The notes under the pieces are model-generated. The model saw nothing but the letters and a program-made list of their open reading frames with translations. It was not told where the DNA came from and made no database searches. From contig DJIP01000095.1 in NCBI GenBank assembly GCA_002433675.1, positions 1 to 8,107 of the forward strand: a stretch of 8,107 nt of DNA, given 5' to 3'. The position numbers were made by a program, and so were the translations under genes. The stretch comes from Halomonas halophila (GTDB lineage: Bacteria; Pseudomonadota; Gammaproteobacteria; Pseudomonadales; Halomonadaceae). Below are positions 1 through 6,208 of the stretch, in pieces; the stretch's first letter is position 1, and each line of letters opens with the position of its first letter.

Positions 1-432
1 GCGCTGGATCGCGTCGCCGAGAACGCCGCGCTCAACGGCCAGCACGAGCGGGTCGCGGTAGGTCACGGCGACGCCTTCGAGGCGCTGGCGGCGCTCAAGG
101 CCGACGGCGAGAAGTTCGACGTGATCGTGCTCGATCCGCCGGCCTTCATCAAGCGGCGCAAGGATATCGCCAACGGCGAGCGTGCCTACGCCCGACTCAA
201 TCGCGATGCCATGCGCCTGCTGGGCCGCGACGGCCTGCTGCTGTCCGCCTCCTGCTCCATGCACCTGGCACAGGATCGCCTGATCGACGTGGTGCGCGGT
301 GCGGTGCGTCACCAGGATCGACAGGGACAGATCCTGTTCCAGGGCCACCAGGGACCGGATCACCCGGTACACCCGGCGATCCCAGAAACCGCCTACCTCA
401 AGGCACTCGGTGTGCGCGTCTTCCGCGATTGA
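1..432 (+). CDS. rlmI: 23S rRNA (cytosine) methyltransferase, RlmI-like, 3' part only
   Basis: This is the C-terminal 143 residues of a class I SAM-dependent methyltransferase; the gene starts outside the window. The RlmI family methylates C5 of a cytosine in 23S rRNA (C1962 in E. coli). In the visible part, a GDAF segment (visible residues 23-26) follows the SAM-binding fold, then comes the motif IV sequence LDPPAF (44-49) and the motif VI sequence SASCS (82-86), whose Cys85 is the expected catalytic cysteine. The tail QGHQGPDHPVHPAIPETAYL (114-133) matches the conserved C-terminal strand region of the RlmI/YccW type. E. coli RlmI has about 396 residues, so roughly 250 N-terminal residues, including the PUA domain, would lie upstream. 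The TGA at 430-432 falls where the family normally ends. A related family member such as RlmK/L is possible but fits less well. Confidence 0.88.
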   Translation, partial: ALDRVAENAALNGQHERVAVGHGDAFEALAALKADGEKFDVIVLDPPAFIKRRKDIANGERAYARLNRDAMRLLGRDGLLLSASCSMHLAQDRLIDVVRGAVRHQDRQGQILFQGHQGPDHPVHPAIPETAYLKALGVRVFRD

Positions 433-450
433 TCTTCCGCGGTGGAACAA

Positions 451-569
451 GGCGCGATCGAGACAGGCGCGATCGAGATAGGTGTGATCGAGATAGGCAT
501 GGCCGAGAAAGGCGCGGCGTGACTCGCCGCGGCCGAACAGGCTGGGCCGAACTAGCTGGGCCGAAAAAG
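451..569. repeat. degenerate 15-bp tandem repeat (about 8 units)
   Basis: Starting 18 bp after the rlmI stop, a 15-bp unit repeats head to tail. Units 451-465, 466-480 and 481-495 are nearly identical (GGCGCGATCGAGAYA; the third has GGTGTG). Unit 496-510 is GGCATGGCCGAGAAA, and later units decay to forms ending in GGCCGAA. An 11-bp direct repeat GCTGGGCCGAA occurs at 541-551 and 555-565. The period is a multiple of three, so every reading frame through it shows a five-residue repeat; this explains the Arg/Asp-rich open frame starting at 429, which I do not call as a gene. Confidence 0.75.
513..531 (+). other. stem-loop within the repeat tract
   Basis: CGCGGCG (513-519) pairs perfectly with CGCCGCG (525-531) around a TGACT loop. 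It is the strongest hairpin between rlmI and the next gene. No T-run follows, so at best it is a Rho-assisted or 3'-end-protecting structure for the rlmI transcript. Confidence 0.4.
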
Positions 570-640
570 GCGCAGGGGCTTGCCTCGGGCGATGGAAGTG
601 TCACATCGTGCCAGGGCAAGCCCGCGCCAAGGAAGACACC

Positions 641-976
641 ATGACCGAGGTTCCCTGGACCCTGATCTTTGCCCATGGCAACGCCCTGCTGGTCGGCCAT
701 GTGCGCAACCTGCTCGACGCCGCCGGGATTCCCTGCGAACTGCGCAACATGACCCTCGGCGGTGGCGCCGGGGAGCTGCCGCCACTGGAGTGCGAGCCCC
801 AGGTGTGGGTCGCCGAGCACAACCGTGAGCGGGCCGAAGCGCTGGTGAAGCAGGCCCTCGAGGAGCCTGCGCCGGACAGCGCCTGGCGTTGCCGGGCCTG
901 CGGCGAGGAGCTCGAGGGAGCCTTTGATACCTGCTGGAATTGCGGTGGCCGCAAGGAGGACGATCATGACCGCTGA
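641..976 (+). CDS. DUF2007-type putative signal-transducing protein with C-terminal zinc ribbon
   Basis: A soluble protein of 111 residues with no signal peptide or membrane segment. The N-terminal part (about residues 6-75) has the DUF2007 pattern: a beta-alpha start with HGNALLVGHVRNLLDAAGIP (12-31), a middle segment ending PQVWVAEHN (53-61), and a closing helix rich in Glu and Ala. The C-terminus carries two knuckles, CRAC (84-87) and CWNC (98-101), which should bind one zinc ion as a rubredoxin-like ribbon. The ATG at 641 is chosen over an upstream in-frame GTG at 608 because AAGGAAG (629-635) lies five bases before it and the family starts near this residue. The gene overlaps the thioesterase by 11 bp, so the two are probably co-translated. 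DUF2007 proteins have been called signal-transducing on little evidence, and no partner or ligand can be read from the sequence. Confidence 0.82.
   Translation: MTEVPWTLIFAHGNALLVGHVRNLLDAAGIPCELRNMTLGGGAGELPPLECEPQVWVAEHNRERAEALVKQALEEPAPDSAWRCRACGEELEGAFDTCWNCGGRKEDDHDR
954..960 (+). promoter_or_regulatory. strong Shine-Dalgarno site fixing the thioesterase start
   Basis: AAGGAGG lies inside the end of the DUF2007 gene, five bases before the ATG at 966. It supports this start over an in-frame upstream ATG at 924 and suggests direct ribosome entry in addition to coupling. Confidence 0.75.
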
Positions 977-1424
977 ACACGGTGCCTTCGACTGGGATCT
1001 GCCCCGGCCCTTCGTGATCGATATCCTGGTGGCATCCGAGGCCATCGACCACTACGGCCACGTCAACAACGCCCAGTACCTGCGCTGGGTGGAACAGGCC
1101 AGCTGGGCGCACTCCGGCCAGCTGGGACTGACCCTGGAACACTACCGGGCGCTGGATCGCGCCATGGCGGTGCACCGTCACGAACTCGACTATCTGGCGC
1201 CGGGCTTCGAGGGCGAACGCCTGGCCATGGCCACCTGGATCGTCGCCTGCGATTCGCGCCTGACCCTGACCCGCCGTTTTCAACTGATACGCCCGCAGGA
1301 TGGCGTCACCCTGCTGCGTGCGCGTACCCGCTACGCCTGCATCGCTCTCTCAAGCGGCCGTCCCCGCCGTCTTCCCCCCGAATTCGTCAGTGCCTATGGC
1401 GGCGCCCTGGTCGCGGAAAGCTGA
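966..1424 (+). CDS. acyl-CoA thioesterase, hotdog fold (4HBT/YbgC-FadM type)
   Basis: A protein of 152 residues, the normal length for a single-domain hotdog thioesterase. These enzymes hydrolyse acyl-CoA thioesters in the cytosol; the chain length or aromatic substrate cannot be told here. The key motif is D28-HYGHVNNAQYLRWVEQA (28-45), the DxxGHVNNxxYxxW pattern that forms the active-site loop and the start of the central helix, with Asp28 the likely catalytic acid. A second core strand follows at about 70-80 (HRHELDYLAPG), the usual dimer-interface region. The start at 966 is set by the AAGGAGG site at 954-960 and removes 14 unsupported residues. The 11-bp overlap with the DUF2007 gene suggests a shared transcript. 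The closing residues after about 130 are Pro/Arg-rich and not family-typical, but the reading frame is intact. Confidence 0.85.
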   Translation: MTAEHGAFDWDLPRPFVIDILVASEAIDHYGHVNNAQYLRWVEQASWAHSGQLGLTLEHYRALDRAMAVHRHELDYLAPGFEGERLAMATWIVACDSRLTLTRRFQLIRPQDGVTLLRARTRYACIALSSGRPRRLPPEFVSAYGGALVAES

Positions 1425-1620
1425 GCTTGGACGCTACCATAAGACGGTCGTGTGCTGGTGCCTTTGCGCGTTCGCTAATAGAACTCAGGCCTTCCTTTCC
1501 GTCGACTCCGGATCTGGCCACATGTTGGAGGTCGGAGGATATTTCGCCTCGCTAGCTTGGTGCGGTTGGGCCCACCGTGAACGCCCCACTGGACATCTAT
1601 TACGACACGCCTGACGTATG

Positions 1621-1658
1621 AGGCCCTTTTCTGCCGAGCTGGCTCGGAGTGGGGGCCT
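1621..1658 (+). terminator. two-tier hairpin, possible end of the thioesterase transcript
   Basis: An outer stem AGGCCC (1621-1626)/GGGCCT (1653-1658) encloses an inner stem CCGAG (1634-1638)/CTCGG (1643-1647) with a CTGG loop. The next T-run, five Ts, is not until 1681, so this is not a classical intrinsic terminator. It could also be a regulatory structure in a long ald leader. Confidence 0.35.
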
Positions 1659-1706
1659 TACTCGCTGGTGTGTCTTGCTGTTTTTAGAGGCCACAGAAGA
1701 AAGTTC

Positions 1707-1748
1707 AAAGGTCTTTAGGCGAGAAGTTTTCTGATCTTTCCGTTTTTT
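1707..1748 (+). terminator. weak hairpin followed by six Ts
   Basis: AAAGGTC (1707-1713) pairs with GATCTTT (1733-1739), with one G-T pair, around a 19-base loop, and TTTTTT follows at 1743-1748. The stem is AT-rich and the loop long, so termination would be inefficient. Confidence 0.22.
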
Positions 1749-1835
1749 CGTCGGGGGTTTATTGGCAAAAAATTCCTGTGCTTCACTGTGGGTGACGATA
1801 AAAAATCTGTTGTACGAATCGATGGGAGAGTCGCC

Positions 1836-2951
1836 ATGCAGATCGCCGTCCCCAAGGAAATCAAGAACCATGAGTACCGCGTCGCCCTGACCCCCAGCGG
1901 GGCGCGGGAGCTGACCGAGCGTGGCCACGCAGTCGTCGTGCAGGCCGGTGCGGGTGAGGGCGCCGGTTTTGCCGATGAGGCCTATCAGGCTGCTGGTGCC
2001 ACCATCGAGGCCGACGTGGACGCGCTGTTCGAGGGCGCCGAGCTGATCCTCAAGGTCAAGGAGCCTCAGCCCGACGAGGTGGCCCGGCTGCGGCCCCAGC
2101 ACACCCTGTTCACCTACCTGCATCTGGCCGCCGAAGAGACCCTGACCAAGGGGCTTCTGGACAGCGGCGCCACCTGCATCGCCTACGAGACCATCACCGC
2201 ACCCCAGGGCGGGCTGCCGCTGTTGGCGCCGATGAGCACCGTGGCCGGGCGCATGGCCGTGCAGGCCGGTGCCCACAGTCTCGAAAAGGCCCAGGGCGGC
2301 GCGGGTGTCCTGCTGCCCGGGGTGCCTGGTGTGCCGCCTGCCAAGGTTACCGTGATCGGCGGCGGCGTGGTCGGCGAGAACGCCGCCCGCATGGCGTTGG
2401 GACTGGGTGCCGACGTCAGCGTGCTGGACAAGTCGATCCCGCGTCTCGAGACCCTGGATGATCGCTACCAGGGGCGCATGAAGACGGTGTTTTCCTGCGC
2501 CGACGCACTGGAAGAAGCGGTGCGCGAATCGGACCTGATCATCGGGGCGGTGCTGGTCCCGGGGGCGGCGGCGCCCAAGCTGATCAACCGCGCCATGCTG
2601 TCGGAAATGAAGCCGGGGGCGGTGCTGGTGGATGTGGCCATCGATCAGGGCGGTTGCTTCGAGACGTCCAAGCCCACCACCCACGCCCAGCCGACCTACG
2701 TGGTGGACGGTGTCGTCCACTATTGTGTCGCCAACATGCCGGGCGCGGTGGCGCGCACCTCGACCCAGGCCCTGACCAACGCCACCCAGCCATTTGTGGT
2801 GGCGCTGGCCGACAAGGGCTGGCGTCGGGCGTTGGCGGATGACCGCCACTTCGCCGCCGGCCTCAATGTCCATGACGGCCAGCTCACCTACAAAGCCGTA
2901 GGGGAGGCCTTCTCGCTGCCGGTGACCAGTGTGGACAGCGTACTTGGTTGA
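1836..2951 (+). CDS. ald: alanine dehydrogenase
   Basis: A protein of 371 residues, the full family length. It catalyses the reversible NAD-dependent deamination of L-alanine to pyruvate and ammonia, as a cytosolic hexamer in known members. The N-terminal catalytic domain opens with the signature [15 protein letters not shown] (6-20). All expected active-site residues are present at the standard numbering: Arg15, Lys75, His96 and Asp270. The NAD domain has IGGGVVG (174-180) with Asp198 at the end of the next strand, the ribose-binding acid that favours NAD over NADP, and VANMPGAV (298-305) with Asn300. The ATG at 1836 is chosen because GGGAGAG (1824-1830) precedes it by five bases and the protein then starts at the family position; an in-frame GTG at 1788 would add 16 unrelated residues. 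It appears to be transcribed alone. No Lrp/AldR-type regulator gene lies beside it within the window. Confidence 0.97.
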   Translation: MQIAVPKEIKNHEYRVALTPSGARELTERGHAVVVQAGAGEGAGFADEAYQAAGATIEADVDALFEGAELILKVKEPQPDEVARLRPQHTLFTYLHLAAEETLTKGLLDSGATCIAYETITAPQGGLPLLAPMSTVAGRMAVQAGAHSLEKAQGGAGVLLPGVPGVPPAKVTVIGGGVVGENAARMALGLGADVSVLDKSIPRLETLDDRYQGRMKTVFSCADALEEAVRESDLIIGAVLVPGAAAPKLINRAMLSEMKPGAVLVDVAIDQGGCFETSKPTTHAQPTYVVDGVVHYCVANMPGAVARTSTQALTNATQPFVVALADKGWRRALADDRHFAAGLNVHDGQLTYKAVGEAFSLPVTSVDSVLG

Positions 2952-2967
2952 CGTGATTGGCCAGGGA

Positions 2968-2998
2968 GCGGCCGGGGCGGCGCTGTCGCCCCGGTCGC
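2968..2998 (+). terminator. strong GC-rich hairpin after ald, no T-run
   Basis: A 13-bp stem, 2968-2980 against 2986-2998, closes on a CGCTG loop. The core is CCGGGGCG (2972-2979)/CGCCCCGG (2987-2994), and two of the outer pairs are G-T. It starts 16 bases after the ald stop. Without Ts behind it, it may only stall polymerase or protect the 3' end, leaving room for read-through into trpS. Confidence 0.5.
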
Positions 2999-3042
2999 CA
3001 TCCTCAGGCCTTAGCGTTACCATAGCGGGCATTTGCCGATAC

Positions 3043-3048
3043 TAGAGT
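3043..3048 (+). promoter_or_regulatory. candidate -10 element of trpS (TAGAGT)
   Basis: TAGAGT fits the loose TANNNT pattern of a -10 box and ends seven bases before the trpS ATG. The -35 region is poor: the nearest candidate, TTACCA at 3017-3022, is 20 bases away. The octamer CTAGAGTG here (3042-3049) is repeated upstream of maeA at 4195-4202. Confidence 0.3.
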
Positions 3049-3055
3049 GCCGTCC

Positions 3056-4090
3056 ATGTCCGCAACGACCACCGCTTCCGACAAGACCCGGGTGCTGACC
3101 GGTATCACCACCACCGGTACCCCCCACCTGGGCAACTACGTCGGGGCCATCAAGCCGGCGATCGAGGCAAGCCTCGATCCCAACGTGCAGTCCTACTACT
3201 TCCTCGCCGATCTGCACGCGTTGATCAAGTGCCAGGACCCGCAGCGGGTCCAGCAGTCGCGGCTCGAGATCGCCGCCACCTGGATGGCGCTGGGGCTGGA
3301 CACCGACAACGCCATCTTCTATCGCCAGTCCGATATCCCCGAGATTCCCGAGCTGACCTGGATGCTGTCCTGCGTCTGTGCCAAGGGCCTGATGAACCGT
3401 GCCCACGCCTACAAGGCGGCGGTGGCGGAGAACGATGAGGCCGGCAACCAGGACCCGGACAAGGGCGTCACCATGGGCCTGTTCGGCTATCCGGTGCTGA
3501 TGGCTGCCGATATCCTGATGTTCCAGGCCAACAGGGTGCCGGTGGGGCGCGACCAGATCCAGCACATCGAGATGGCCCGCGACATGGCCGGACGCTTCAA
3601 TCATCTGTACAAGGGTGACTTCTTTACCCTGCCCGAGGCGGTGGTGGACGAGCGGGTCCAGGTGCTGGGTGGCCTCGACGGGCGCAAGATGTCCAAGAGC
3701 TACAACAACACCATCCCGCTGTTCGTGCCGGAAAAGAAGCTGCTCAAGCTGGTGCGCAAGATCAAGACCAACTCGCTGGAACCTGGCGAGCCCAAGGACC
3801 CCGACACCTGCACCCTGTTCCAGATCTATTCGGCCTTCGCCAGCGCCGAGGAGACCCAGGCCATGCGCGATGACTACGCCGCGGGCATCGGCTGGGGGGA
3901 CGCCAAGAACCGGGTGTTCGAACACCTCAACGAACAGCTGCGCGCCCCGCGTGAGCGCTACCAGGCGCTGATGGAAGATCCGGGCCATATCGAGACGGTG
4001 CTGCGTCAGGGGGCCGAGCGTGCCCGCGCCGAGGCCGCCCCGCTGATGGATCGGCTGCGTGTCGCTGCGGGACTTGGTCGCTTCGTTTGA
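3056..4090 (+). CDS. trpS: tryptophanyl-tRNA synthetase
   Basis: A protein of 344 residues that charges tRNA-Trp with tryptophan using ATP in the cytosol. It is a class Ic synthetase with a Rossmann catalytic core. The HIGH-equivalent is PHLGN (23-27) inside TGITTTGTPHLGNYVGA (15-31), and the KMSKS loop is intact at 211-215. VPVGRDQIQH (161-170) is the conserved segment before the dimer helix, and the C-terminal half is helical and binds the anticodon. The TGITTTGTPHLGNY version of the first motif is the pseudomonad/xanthomonad type rather than the E. coli SGAQPSGELTIGNY type. ATG 3056 is preferred; a GTG at 3047 would add three residues and has no ribosome site. Even at 3056 the upstream purines are weak. 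The gene ends in its own terminator, so it is probably monocistronic unless transcription runs through from ald. Confidence 0.96.
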   Translation: MSATTTASDKTRVLTGITTTGTPHLGNYVGAIKPAIEASLDPNVQSYYFLADLHALIKCQDPQRVQQSRLEIAATWMALGLDTDNAIFYRQSDIPEIPELTWMLSCVCAKGLMNRAHAYKAAVAENDEAGNQDPDKGVTMGLFGYPVLMAADILMFQANRVPVGRDQIQHIEMARDMAGRFNHLYKGDFFTLPEAVVDERVQVLGGLDGRKMSKSYNNTIPLFVPEKKLLKLVRKIKTNSLEPGEPKDPDTCTLFQIYSAFASAEETQAMRDDYAAGIGWGDAKNRVFEHLNEQLRAPRERYQALMEDPGHIETVLRQGAERARAEAAPLMDRLRVAAGLGRFV

Positions 4091-4160
4091 GCCGTTTTCT
4101 ACGCGTCGCTTCGTCGAGTCGCTATTGTTTGAGCCAAAGTGCGCATGGGCCCTGCGTTGA

Positions 4161-4183
4161 GGGCCCGCTTTTGCGGGGCTTTC
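4161..4183 (+). terminator. intrinsic terminator of trpS
   Basis: GCCCGC (4163-4168) and GCGGG plus C (4173-4179, one bulged G) form a stem on a TTTT loop, followed by a short T-run (4180-4182). An alternative stem, GGGCCC (4147-4152) with GGGCCC (4161-4166), would compete with it. The terminator lies about 70 bases after the trpS stop. Confidence 0.7.
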
Positions 4184-4191
4184 TCGACGGC

Positions 4192-4207
4192 GTGCTAGAG
4201 TGGGCAC
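4192..4207 (+). promoter_or_regulatory. candidate extended -10 within a small dyad, upstream of maeA
   Basis: GTGC (4192-4195) and GCAC (4204-4207) flank TAGAGT (4196-4201), giving TGCTAGAGT, which resembles an extended -10. TTGCGG (4171-4176) is a possible -35 but with a 19-base spacer and inside the trpS terminator. This may be a promoter, an operator half, or both. Confidence 0.28.
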
Positions 4208-4233
4208 AAAGGAAGGATGGTATAACCCTTTGT
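4206..4233 (+). promoter_or_regulatory. candidate maeA promoter inside an inverted repeat
   Basis: ACAAAGG (4206-4212) and CCTTTGT (4227-4233) are perfect 7-bp inverted arms 14 bases apart. Between them lies TGGTATAAC (4218-4226), an extended -10 with five of six bases of TATAAT. No good -35 is present, which suits an extended -10 or an activated promoter. A repressor bound to the arms would cover the -10. Transcription would start near 4233, leaving a leader of about 128 bases. Confidence 0.42.
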
Positions 4234-4343
4234 CAGGCAGGCGCCGCCTGAGGCCAGTGCATCGCGCACGGGCGATGTCGTCAGTGTTTCCCCAAGGGTA
4301 CCGAGAAGAGTGCCCGGACTCGCCAGAGTCCCTTGACCGAGTC
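4234..4343 (+). promoter_or_regulatory. structured 5' leader of maeA
   Basis: Several stems can be drawn: CAGGC/GCCTG (4234-4238/4246-4250), CATCGC/GCGATG (4260-4265/4272-4277) and GGACTC/GAGTCC (4316-4321/4326-4331, GCCA loop). The 3' part has an alternative: GACTCG (4317-4322) can instead pair with CGAGTC (4338-4343), using the same left arm. This is a switch-like arrangement 17-30 bases before the ATG. I recognise no known riboswitch class, and function is not shown. Confidence 0.35.
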
Positions 4344-4360
4344 ACCAAACGAGACGAGAG

Positions 4361-6040
4361 ATGAGCACAGAACCCAAGCGTCCCCTCTATATTCCCTACG
4401 CTGGACCCTCTCTGCTGGAGATGCCGCTGCTCAACAAGGGCAGCGCCTTCACCCAGAAGGAGCGCCTGCAGTTCAACCTGATCGGCCTCTTGCCGCAGAA
4501 CGTCGAGACCATCGACGAACAGGTCGAGCGTGCCTATCACCAGTACCAGCAGTGCCAGAATGACCTTGATCGCCACATTTACCTGCGGGCGATCCAGGAC
4601 GACAACGAGACGCTGTTCTTTCGCCTCGTCTCCGAGCATCTCGAGGAGATGCTGCCGATCATCTACACCCCCACGGTCGGCAAGGCCTGTGAGGAGTTCT
4701 CCAATATCTATCGCAACCACCGGGGGCTGTTCATCTCCTACCCCGACCGCGAGTACATGGACGACATCCTGCGCAGTGCCACCAAGGACAACGTCAAGGT
4801 GATCGTGGTCACCGACGGCGAGCGTATCCTCGGCCTCGGTGACCAGGGCATCGGCGGCATGGGTATCCCCATCGGCAAGCTGTCGCTGTACACCGCCTGT
4901 GGTGGCATCAGCCCGGCCAATACTCTGCCGATCATGCTCGACGTCGGTACCAACAACCCGCAGTTGCTGGATGACCCGCGCTACATGGGCTGGCGCCACC
5001 CGCGTATCAGCCAGGAAGAATACGACGAGTTCATCGATGCCTTCATGCAGGCGGTGAAGCGGCGCTGGCCCAAGGTGCTGCTGCAGTTCGAGGACTTTGC
5101 CCAGGCCAACGCCATGCCGCTGCTGGAGCGCTATCGCGACGAGCTATGCTGCTTCAATGACGACGTCCAGGGCACCGCTGCGGTCTGTGTCGGCACCCTG
5201 ATGGCAGCCTGCCAGGCCCGAGGCGAGGGCATGGCCCGCCAGCGGGTGGTGTTCGTGGGTGCCGGCTCCGCCGGTTGCGGCATTGCCGAGATGGTGGTGG
5301 TGGCGATGATGGCCGAAGGCCTGACCGAGTCCCAGGCCCGCGAGCGGGTCTACATGGTCGATCGCGAGGGCCTGGTGACGGACGACCAGACCTGGCTGCG
5401 CGACTTCCAACGCCGGCTTGCCCACCCGGCCGGCATGGTCGAGGGCTGGGACGGTCAGGACCTGCTCGAGGTGGTCAAGCAGGTCCAGCCGACGGTGCTG
5501 CTTGGTGTCTGTGGCCAGAAGGGCATCTTCACCGAGGCGGTGGTCAAGGCGATGCACGCCAACTGCAAGATGCCGCTGATCATGCCGCTGTCCAACCCCA
5601 CCTCGCGGGCCGAGGCGATCCCCTCCGACGTGCTCGAGTGGACCAACGGCGACGCCCTGGTGGCGACCGGCAGTCCCTTCGCGCCGGTGGAGATTAATGG
5701 TCGTCGTATTCCCATCGCCCAGTGCAACAACGCCTACATCTTCCCGGGGATCGGCCTCGGGGTGGTGGCAAGCGGTGCCCGCCGCGTCACCGATGCGATG
5801 CTGATGGCGGCCTCTCGCGCCCTGGCCCGGGAGGCTCCGATCGTCAAGGAGGGCGAAGGCGCCATGTTGCCGGCGCTGTCGCGCATCCGTGAGATCTCCA
5901 AGTCGATCGCCTTCGACGTGGCGGCCCAGGCTCAGCACGAGGGCGTGGCGCTCAAGAGCAACGGCACCAAGCTGCGCCGCGATATCGAAAAGAGCTGCTG
6001 GATGCCCAACTATCGCGACTATCGTCGCCGCGCCTTCTAG
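4361..6040 (+). CDS. maeA: NAD-dependent malic enzyme
   Basis: A protein of 559 residues, close to E. coli MaeA (565). It converts L-malate to pyruvate and CO2 with Mg or Mn, linking the TCA cycle to pyruvate. The N-terminal malic domain has YTPTVG (102-107) with Tyr102 as catalytic acid and [10 protein letters not shown] (168-177) with Lys173 as catalytic base. Metal ligands are Glu244 and Asp245 in FEDF (243-246) and Asp268 in NDDVQGT (266-272). The NAD domain follows with VGAGSAG (299-305) and VDREGL (333-338); the acidic Asp334 at the end of the second strand fits NAD rather than [12 protein letters not shown] (408-415) is also conserved. The ATG at 4361 gives the family N-terminus; its ribosome site is unusual, a purine run (GAGACGAGAG) reaching directly to the start codon. 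Flanking terminators make it a single-gene unit. It is of the large SfcA type, not the MaeB type with a phosphotransacetylase domain. Confidence 0.96.
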   Translation: MSTEPKRPLYIPYAGPSLLEMPLLNKGSAFTQKERLQFNLIGLLPQNVETIDEQVERAYHQYQQCQNDLDRHIYLRAIQDDNETLFFRLVSEHLEEMLPIIYTPTVGKACEEFSNIYRNHRGLFISYPDREYMDDILRSATKDNVKVIVVTDGERILGLGDQGIGGMGIPIGKLSLYTACGGISPANTLPIMLDVGTNNPQLLDDPRYMGWRHPRISQEEYDEFIDAFMQAVKRRWPKVLLQFEDFAQANAMPLLERYRDELCCFNDDVQGTAAVCVGTLMAACQARGEGMARQRVVFVGAGSAGCGIAEMVVVAMMAEGLTESQARERVYMVDREGLVTDDQTWLRDFQRRLAHPAGMVEGWDGQDLLEVVKQVQPTVLLGVCGQKGIFTEAVVKAMHANCKMPLIMPLSNPTSRAEAIPSDVLEWTNGDALVATGSPFAPVEINGRRIPIAQCNNAYIFPGIGLGVVASGARRVTDAMLMAASRALAREAPIVKEGEGAMLPALSRIREISKSIAFDVAAQAQHEGVALKSNGTKLRRDIEKSCWMPNYRDYRRRAF

Positions 6041-6066
6041 GCGTCCGCACGCTCAAGCGATCGCTG

Positions 6067-6094
6067 AACCCCGCCGCAAGGCGGGGTTTTTATT
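6067..6094 (+). terminator. intrinsic terminator of maeA
   Basis: CCCCGCC (6069-6075) pairs with GGCGGGG (6080-6086) on a GCAA tetraloop, extended by AA/TT, and runs into TTTTTATTT. It begins 27 bases after the maeA stop and is the clearest plus-strand terminator of the window. Confidence 0.93.
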
Positions 6095-6169
6095 TGCTGG
6101 CGTGATGCGCAGTCGGGTGGCAACAGGCGCGGCAGCTCAAGCGCTGCGCGGAAGAGGCAGCAAACGGAG

Positions 6170-6200
6170 TAAAAAAAGACCTCGCCGGTGGGCGAGGTCT
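6170..6200 (-). terminator. intrinsic terminator of acnA (minus strand)
   Basis: Read on the minus strand, a perfect 10-bp stem (plus-strand arms 6177-6186 and 6191-6200) with a CACC loop is followed by a run of seven Ts (plus-strand As at 6171-6177). It lies about 63 bases after the acnA stop and closes the convergent gap with maeA. Confidence 0.92.
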
Positions 6201-6208
6201 CGGTGTGG

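Larger units (their letters stand above)
1425..1835. other. gene-free interval with an AT-rich second half
   Basis: No convincing gene is visible in these 411 bp. Base composition departs from its neighbours: by hand count 1681-1800 is about 42% G+C, while the flanking genes are clearly GC-rich. A 31-codon open stretch from ATG 1522 to TGA 1612-1614 has no ribosome site, and the same region is also open on the minus strand. The interval holds two hairpins (1621-1658, 1707-1739) and must contain the ald promoter, which I could not place with confidence. Confidence 0.6.

Noticed and set aside
429..644. 71-codon frame with an RRDRD-type repeat
   Set aside because: It starts with TTG, has no ribosome site, and its repeat is only the translation of the 15-bp DNA repeat.
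1522..1614. 31-codon small gene starting at ATG 1522
   Set aside because: No ribosome site precedes it, codon choice is unlike the neighbouring genes, and the sequence shows no recognisable motif.
1762..1802. ald promoter from TTGGCA (1762-1767) or GATAAA (1797-1802), or a sigma-54 site at TTGGCA
   Set aside because: No matching partner hexamer lies at an acceptable distance, and the GC expected at the -12 position of a sigma-54 promoter is absent.
1485..3032. 515-codon open frame on the minus strand opposite ald
   Set aside because: Antisense to ald, whose active-site residues are all present. The translation is His/Gly/Arg-rich without motifs; only its tail (1485-1787) lies outside ald, and that is described as part of the AT-rich interval.
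3017..4999. 660-codon open frame on the minus strand across trpS and the first part of maeA
   Set aside because: It lies antisense to two clearly identified genes and crosses their intergenic terminator. Its low-complexity His/Leu/Gly-rich translation is typical of the antisense of GC-rich codon usage, and no family is recognisable.
6096..6169. possible small gene or element between the two convergent terminators
   Set aside because: Only short open frames and an imperfect GC-rich inverted repeat near 6128-6150 are visible; nothing supports a feature.
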